From the NCBI RefSeq assembly GCF_947503705.1, contig NZ_CANNES010000001.1, positions 743,501-807,500 of the forward strand: a stretch of DNA of 64,000 nt, in the 5' to 3' direction. A program made the translations under genes and the position numbers. The notes below the pieces were generated by a model, which saw nothing but the letters and a program-made list of their open reading frames with translations, made no database searches and was not told the DNA's origin. Positions 59,710 to 64,000 of this stretch are shown piece after piece; position 1 is the stretch's first letter; the number at the start of each line of letters is the position of its first letter. The DNA comes from an uncultured Tateyamaria sp. Its GTDB lineage: Bacteria > Pseudomonadota > Alphaproteobacteria > Rhodobacterales > Rhodobacteraceae.

Positions 59710-61452
59710 TTAGCCCACGACAAAGATATCGCCGAGGTCGAAGTCGCTGTTGCTCAGATCACCCAGATCAATGTCAACCAGACGGATGCTATCGCGGTCG
59801 CTGAAGGTGATCAGAACGTCATCACCGTCCTGAACCATGTTGAGGTCCGAGATATCAGTATAGCCGTAGGCGTCGATCTGGATGATATCCTCGCCGATGG
59901 TGAAATCGGTGATGGTGTCGGCCCGTGTCCGATCATCGGCAAAGACAAAGACATCATTGCCGGCACCGCCGGTCAATTCGTCATCACCCCAGCCGCCTTC
60001 GATGGTGTCATTGCCGGTGCCGCCGTCGATCTTGTCTTTGCCTGCGCCGCCGGAAATGTCGTCCGCACCTGCGCCGCCCCAGATCTTGTCGTTGCCATTG
60101 GCCCCCAGCAGGGTGTCATTGCCATCTTCGCCATAGATACGGTCATTGGCGTTCTGGCCATTGATCAGATCACTGCCTTTGCCACCCTTGATCACGTCAT
60201 TGCCGGCGCCGCCGTCGATCGTGTCATTGCCATTGCCACCAAACAGCCGGTCCGCGCCAGAGCCGCCGTCGATCTCGTCATTGCCTGTCCCGCCATCCAG
60301 CGTGTCGATGCCGGTGCCGCCATTGATCGTGTCGTTGCCGCCCATGCCCTTGATGTTGTCGCTGCCATCGCTGGCGGCAAAAAACTCGGCGATCTCGGTG
60401 GCTGTGATGTTATCGCCGCCTTCGGTCACGGCGATCACGGGGGGATCAATCAGGATCAGGTCGTCATTGCTGAGGTCCCCAACCGAGAGGCCCGACAGTT
60501 CGATATAATTGCCATCACCGGTGTTGATCCGAATACCGGTGCCCGCGGCCTGAATGGTCAGCAGCGAAATGTCCCAGATGTTCAGCCCGGTCAGGTCCAG
60601 CTTGTCCTCGCCGACGGTAAAGTCGGTGATGATGTCGCGCCCGTCGCCATTGCCGATACGGAACACGTCCGCACCCAGGCCGCCGGTCATCTCGTCGTCA
60701 TCTTTGCCGCCATCCAGCGTGTCGTCATCGGCACCACCGTTCAGCGTGTCATTGCCGCTGCCGCCAAGAAGCGTGTCATTGCCATCCTGGCCGATCAATT
60801 CGTCTTCCTTGTTGCCGCCGTTTAGCAGATCTGAGCCACCCGCGCCTGTCAGCACATCGCGGCCATTGCCACCCAGGATCGTGTCGTCGCCGAGGTCACC
60901 GTTGATGGTGTCGTTGCCATTGCCACCGTCAATTTCGTCATTGCCCATGCCGCCGGTGACGCTGTCAGATCCACCAAGTGCCAAAAACGTATCGTTGCCG
61001 CCCATAAGACTGATCTGTTCGGAGGTGTCTGAGCCCACGATGAAATCGTCTCCATTGCTGGGATCAGGATAAGTGATCGCGGTCAGCGTGGCGGTATAGT
61101 CGACGGGCGTATTTGCGGCAAAGCCCAAGCTGATCGTTTCAGTCGCCGTCGCCGTAAATGTCAGCGTCAGCGTGAATGCACCCGGGCTGGTTTCTGTTGC
61201 CACTGTTGTTCCTGGAACGCCAAAGCCAAATGCGGATGTGGCCGAAGTCCCCGTGGCTGTGAAGGTATAAGTCACCCCGGCAATCACGTTGATCAACGCC
61301 TCATCGGCAACGTCGAGCACTGATGGAAAGGTCTCGCCAACTGTGCCGACCAGTTGGTCGCCAAGAGAAAGATCAATCGGCCCTGCGCCGTTGAAGTCGT
61401 CTTGGTATGTGGTGGCTGTGGATGAAACGGATTCAATGAATGTGGTCGGCAT
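59710..61452 (-). CDS. RTX calcium-binding secreted protein
   Basis: 580 aa. N-terminal 125 residues are a beta-rich domain similar in layout to the PPC domain of the neighbour (DDFNGAGPIDLSLGDQLVGTVG). Two long blocks of nonapeptide repeats follow (about 140-260 and 365-510), each ending in a FxIGNGDGRDIITDFTVGEDKLDL-like capping segment. The C-terminus (LSNSDFDLGDIFVVG) looks like a type I export signal. No enzyme domain. Start ATG 61452 has GGGGAAG upstream. Paralogue of the adjacent gene by architecture. Confidence 0.85.
   Translation of the reverse strand: MPTTFIESVSSTATTYQDDFNGAGPIDLSLGDQLVGTVGETFPSVLDVADEALINVIAGVTYTFTATGTSATSAFGFGVPGTTVATETSPGAFTLTLTFTATATETISLGFAANTPVDYTATLTAITYPDPSNGDDFIVGSDTSEQISLMGGNDTFLALGGSDSVTGGMGNDEIDGGNGNDTINGDLGDDTILGGNGRDVLTGAGGSDLLNGGNKEDELIGQDGNDTLLGGSGNDTLNGGADDDTLDGGKDDDEMTGGLGADVFRIGNGDGRDIITDFTVGEDKLDLTGLNIWDISLLTIQAAGTGIRINTGDGNYIELSGLSVGDLSNDDLILIDPPVIAVTEGGDNITATEIAEFFAASDGSDNIKGMGGNDTINGGTGIDTLDGGTGNDEIDGGSGADRLFGGNGNDTIDGGAGNDVIKGGKGSDLINGQNANDRIYGEDGNDTLLGANGNDKIWGGAGADDISGGAGKDKIDGGTGNDTIEGGWGDDELTGGAGNDVFVFADDRTRADTITDFTIGEDIIQIDAYGYTDISDLNMVQDGDDVLITFSDRDSIRLVDIDLGDLSNSDFDLGDIFVVG
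59940..61010 (-). repeat. Nonapeptide-encoding tandem repeats in the second RTX gene
   Basis: Two clusters (about 59940-60360 and 60650-61010) of degenerate 27-base units encoding GGxGNDxI repeats. Coding repeats; their similarity makes them possible recombination targets. Confidence 0.75.
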
Positions 61453-61604
61453 CTAATCTTCCCCAAGTGGTAACGCGGCAGTCGATCCAAGCTGGCAGGC
61501 TCGGCACCCGAGAGGTTTTATCATGCGAGGGACGACCGAAGCCGAAATTCGTCCGAAATGGGTCAGATTTGTGTCAAATACACGCGACGCGTGAGATTTG
61601 AGTT

Positions 61605-61632
61605 GCTGAACCCGCGACAATGCGGGTTCAGC
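61605..61632. terminator. Stem-loop after the fasciclin gene
   Basis: GCTGAACCCGC (61605-61615) and GCGGGTTCAGC (61622-61632) form a perfect 11-bp stem with a six-base loop. It lies 29 bases past the stop of the minus-strand fasciclin gene. No strong T-run follows on that strand. Confidence 0.6.
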
Positions 61633-61660
61633 AGGTGGATTTGTATGTGATCAGAGCGGT

Positions 61661-62143
61661 TTAGCCCTCGGCAGGCAGAATCACCTGGTCGATCACATGG
61701 ATCACGCCGTTGGATGTTTCGACGTCTGCGGCGACCACGGACGCGTCGTTGATTTTGACCCCATCGCTCAGGTCAACGGTCAGATCGCCGCCTTGCACCG
61801 TTGTGGCGGTCATGCCGTCGCTCAGATCCGTCGACATCACTTTGCCAGGGACCACGTGGTAGGTCAGGATCGCCGTCAGAGTCGGGATATCTTCCAGCAG
61901 CGCCTCGACGGTGCCTTCGGGCAGGGCGGCAAATGCTTCATCTGTGGGGGCGAAGACGGTGAACGGGCCATCGCCTTTCAGCGTATCCACGAGGCCCGCT
62001 GCGCTCACGGCGGCCACAAGCGTTTCGAACGTACCTGCCTCAACGGCGGTGTCCACGATGTCTTTCTTGCCATAGGAACCTGCAAACGCGGTGCCTGCAA
62101 CGGCGAGTGCGGCGGCGGTCATTACAAAAGTTCTGCGGATCAT
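61661..62143 (-). CDS. Fasciclin (FAS1) domain secreted protein
   Basis: 160 aa from the ATG at 62143 with AGGAG at good spacing; the open frame continues upstream but without family likeness. Signal peptide ends GTAFA before [12 protein letters not shown]. One FAS1 domain is complete: [36 protein letters not shown] (H1 motif) and [13 protein letters not shown] to [12 protein letters not shown] (H2 motif). Such proteins mediate adhesion or cell-surface contacts. Beside the RTX pair, but transcribed as a separate unit. Confidence 0.93.
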   Translation of the reverse strand: MIRRTFVMTAAALAVAGTAFAGSYGKKDIVDTAVEAGTFETLVAAVSAAGLVDTLKGDGPFTVFAPTDEAFAALPEGTVEALLEDIPTLTAILTYHVVPGKVMSTDLSDGMTATTVQGGDLTVDLSDGVKINDASVVAADVETSNGVIHVIDQVILPAEG

Positions 62144-62394
62144 GGTTAGTCTCCTGTCGATTAAGTGAAGCCGTGCGGCGTGCACGATTGTGAGGGAAAC
62201 GCAGCAAAAACCGCATCGGATCACTGGGGATTTTTGCCGACGCGATTTGACCGAAACGGGTCGCGCCCTAAGCGTTGGTTTCGCGCAATTTCCAGTCACA
62301 AACTTGTTAGTGCAGGGCTGTGATCATTGCCGACTTGCGCCCGCTCGCTTGGCTTTGCACAGTGACGCGATACAGTTGATCAAAGGAATACCTG

Positions 62395-63888
62395 ATGGGT
62401 TTTGCCGCCGCCGTTATCGAGATCATGGCTCTTAGCTTTGCCGCCATGATCGGTGTGGCACTGGCAGTGGTGGCCGTGATCTTTGTGATCGACAGATCGC
62501 AGACCAGCGACGCGATCCGCCGCAATTATCCGGTCATCGGCCGGTTTCGCAAATTGTTCTCAAGCCTCGGCGAGTTCTTTCGACAGTATTTCTTTGCGAT
62601 GGACCGTGAGGAGCTGCCGTTTAACCGAGCGCAGCGCGAGTGGATTCACCGAGCGGGTGAGGGTCATGGCAATACCGTCGCCTTTGGTTCGACCCGCAAC
62701 CTGGGTGTCGTTGGCACGCCGATTTTTGTGAACGCGGCCTTCCCGCCCCTCGAAACCCAATTTGCCAAGACCGAGCCAATGGTCATCGGGGCCGGTGCCC
62801 GCACACCTTATACAGCGCAGTCCTTTTTCAACATTTCCGGTATGAGCTATGGCGCGATATCCAAACCTGCTGTCCAGGCCCTCAGCCGCGGTGCAAAAGA
62901 GGCGGGCATTTGGTTGAACACGGGCGAGGGGGGGCTCAGCCCTTTTCATCTGGAAGGTGGGGCTGACATCGTTTTTCAGATAGGGACGGCCAAATTCGGT
63001 GTCCGCAACGAGGACGACACCTTGTCAGAGGACAAGCTGCGCGAGGTCGCGGCTCACGACACTGTGCGCATGTTCGAGATTAAGCTGGCCCAAGGGGCCA
63101 AACCCGGGAAGGGCGGTATCCTGCCCGGAGCCAAAGTCACGTCAGAGATTGCCAAGATCCGGGGCCTCAAGGTCGGGCAAGACGGCATTTCGCCCAATCG
63201 CCATGCGGAAGTGGACGATTGGGATGACCTGCTCGACTTTATTGACCACATTCGCGAGGTCACTGGAAAGCCGGTTGGTATCAAGACAGTCGTGGGCGCC
63301 GAAGGGCCGATCCGCGATCTGTTTGAAACAATTGCGGCCCGCGGGGCGGACAGTGCGCCCGACTTTATTACCGTGGACGGTGGCGAAGGCGGCACCGGCG
63401 CGGCCCCGATGCCCTTGATCGATCTCGTTGGCATGTCCATCCGTGAGGCGTTGATCACCGTCGTGGATCAACGCGATCGTGTGGGCCTGAAAGACCGCAT
63501 TCGTATCGTGGCCTCGGGCAAGTTGGTCAATCCGGGCGACATCGCCTGGGCGCTTGCGGCGGGGGCGGATTTCGTGACCTCGGCGCGTGGGTTCATGTTC
63601 AGCCTGGGCTGTATTCAGGCGTTGAAGTGCAACAAGAACACATGCCCGACTGGAATCACCACCCATGACAAACGGTTTCAGGCAGGCTTGGTGGTTGAGG
63701 ACAAATATATACGCGTGGCCCGTTATGCGCGCGACATCACCAAAGAGGTCGAGACCATCGCTCATTCTGTGGGTGTAGGGGAGCCGCGCCTGATGCGCCG
63801 ACGCCATGTGCGGATCGTGCAGGATAATGGCAGATCGTTGCCCCTGAACGAGATCACCCCGAGTTACAATAACCTGACAAGCCCGTGA
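62395..63888 (+). CDS. FMN-binding glutamate synthase-family protein
   Basis: 497 aa. N-terminal two hydrophobic helices (residues about 5-35), then the glutamate synthase central domain (FMN site: NISGMSYGAISKPAVQALSRGAKEAG, GEGGLSPFHLEGG, KPGKGGILPGAKVTSEI, GISPNRHAEVDD, GIKTVVGAEG, CNKNTCPTGITTH). This is the GltB2-like standalone family, not the amidotransferase GltB. It lacks the N-terminal amidotransferase domain. AAAGGA precedes the ATG. Membrane anchoring is unusual for the fold and its substrate is unknown. Confidence 0.87.
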   Translation: MGFAAAVIEIMALSFAAMIGVALAVVAVIFVIDRSQTSDAIRRNYPVIGRFRKLFSSLGEFFRQYFFAMDREELPFNRAQREWIHRAGEGHGNTVAFGSTRNLGVVGTPIFVNAAFPPLETQFAKTEPMVIGAGARTPYTAQSFFNISGMSYGAISKPAVQALSRGAKEAGIWLNTGEGGLSPFHLEGGADIVFQIGTAKFGVRNEDDTLSEDKLREVAAHDTVRMFEIKLAQGAKPGKGGILPGAKVTSEIAKIRGLKVGQDGISPNRHAEVDDWDDLLDFIDHIREVTGKPVGIKTVVGAEGPIRDLFETIAARGADSAPDFITVDGGEGGTGAAPMPLIDLVGMSIREALITVVDQRDRVGLKDRIRIVASGKLVNPGDIAWALAAGADFVTSARGFMFSLGCIQALKCNKNTCPTGITTHDKRFQAGLVVEDKYIRVARYARDITKEVETIAHSVGVGEPRLMRRRHVRIVQDNGRSLPLNEITPSYNNLTSP

Positions 63889-63960
63889 GGGGGGATAACC
63901 TGCGCGCCAAGATGTGCCATGTATAGTGCAACAAGGTTAAACCCGTAGGAGACGGCCCAC

Positions 63961-64000
63961 ATGGCTTTTCGCTGGAACAACACACTGACCCGCGCCGATG
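63961..64000 (+). CDS. Start of a further gene (3' truncated by window edge), possibly msrP
   Basis: ATG 63961 with GGAG eleven bases upstream gives MAFRWNNTLTRAD before the window ends. The opening resembles the N-terminus of MsrP/YedY-type methionine sulfoxide reductase catalytic subunits, as I recall, but 13 residues are not enough to be sure. Confidence 0.35.
   Translation, partial: MAFRWNNTLTRAD

Noticed and set aside
58325..61010. CRISPR-like arrays from regularly spaced repeats
   Set aside because: The periodicity is 27 bases without unique spacers and encodes the GGxGxDxxx nonapeptide of RTX proteins in frame.

Overview
The window looks like chromosomal DNA of a marine-type alphaproteobacterium of the Rhodobacterales (Roseobacter group). 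This is inferred from about 60% GC coding sequence, an ECF11-type RpoE-ChrR pair beside its conserved neighbour operon, a PuuD-type membrane urate oxidase, a cyanide-insensitive-type cytochrome bd oxidase, and short intergenic leader motifs that I associate with this family. No integrase, transposase, phage gene or CRISPR array is visible. About 62 protein genes and one tRNA are supported. Genes are packed in operons with many 1-14 base overlaps.

Layout. 1-588: end of a sensor kinase. 691-4558: four-gene Mn/Fe/Zn ABC importer behind a Fur-box-like promoter. 4559-5652: low-GC patch with one orphan secreted protein. 5653-14158: urate catabolism (uraH, puuE-uraD fusion, allE, allA, an aminotransferase, puuD) with a cydAB oxidase embedded in it. 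14295-17329: mutL and rmuC. 17410-18902: a translationally coupled Fe/2-oxoglutarate oxygenase and HD-domain oxygenase pair. 19037-25054: chrR-rpoE and the divergent five-gene operon of flavoprotein, DUF1365, MFS, DUF3833 and SDR. 25117-32410: DUF3775, an operon of phosphatase, GST and saccharopine dehydrogenase-like enzyme, a lone formate dehydrogenase alpha subunit, an M20 amidohydrolase and a small WGR protein. 32438-45741: two-component system divergent from a branched-chain-amino-acid-type ABC importer bracketed by two unlike acyl-CoA ligases and carrying three unknown secreted or membrane proteins. 45875-50295: orphan iron-type permease, secreted protein, YghU, DUF2235. 50472-54968: rpmJ, tRNA-Val, N-formylglutamate amidohydrolase, dinB, NUDIX, pyrF and a small conserved protein. 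55407-58022: clpB with a heat-shock-like promoter and an upstream DnaA-box pair. 58089-62143: two RTX proteins and a fasciclin protein. 62395-64000: glutamate-synthase-like flavoprotein and the start of one more gene.

How genes work together. The urate cluster encodes urate to 5-hydroxyisourate (PuuD), OHCU (UraH), allantoin and allantoate (UraD and PuuE domains of one protein), then ureidoglycine to ureidoglycolate (AllE) and glyoxylate plus urea (AllA). Only the allantoate amidohydrolase step is missing locally; the M20 enzyme at 31005 is a candidate. The RpoE-ChrR pair probably controls the divergent lipid-modifying operon in response to singlet oxygen. The transporter and ligase cluster most likely imports a carboxylic acid and activates it to a CoA thioester.

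Most interesting for follow-up: the oxygenase pair at 17410-18902, whose iron-ligand pattern resembles PhnZ/TmpB phosphonate oxygenases but with a changed lid residue; the ligase-bracketed transporter with a perfect palindrome at its promoter; and an out-of-frame 11-base tandem repeat inside a gene start at 38142.
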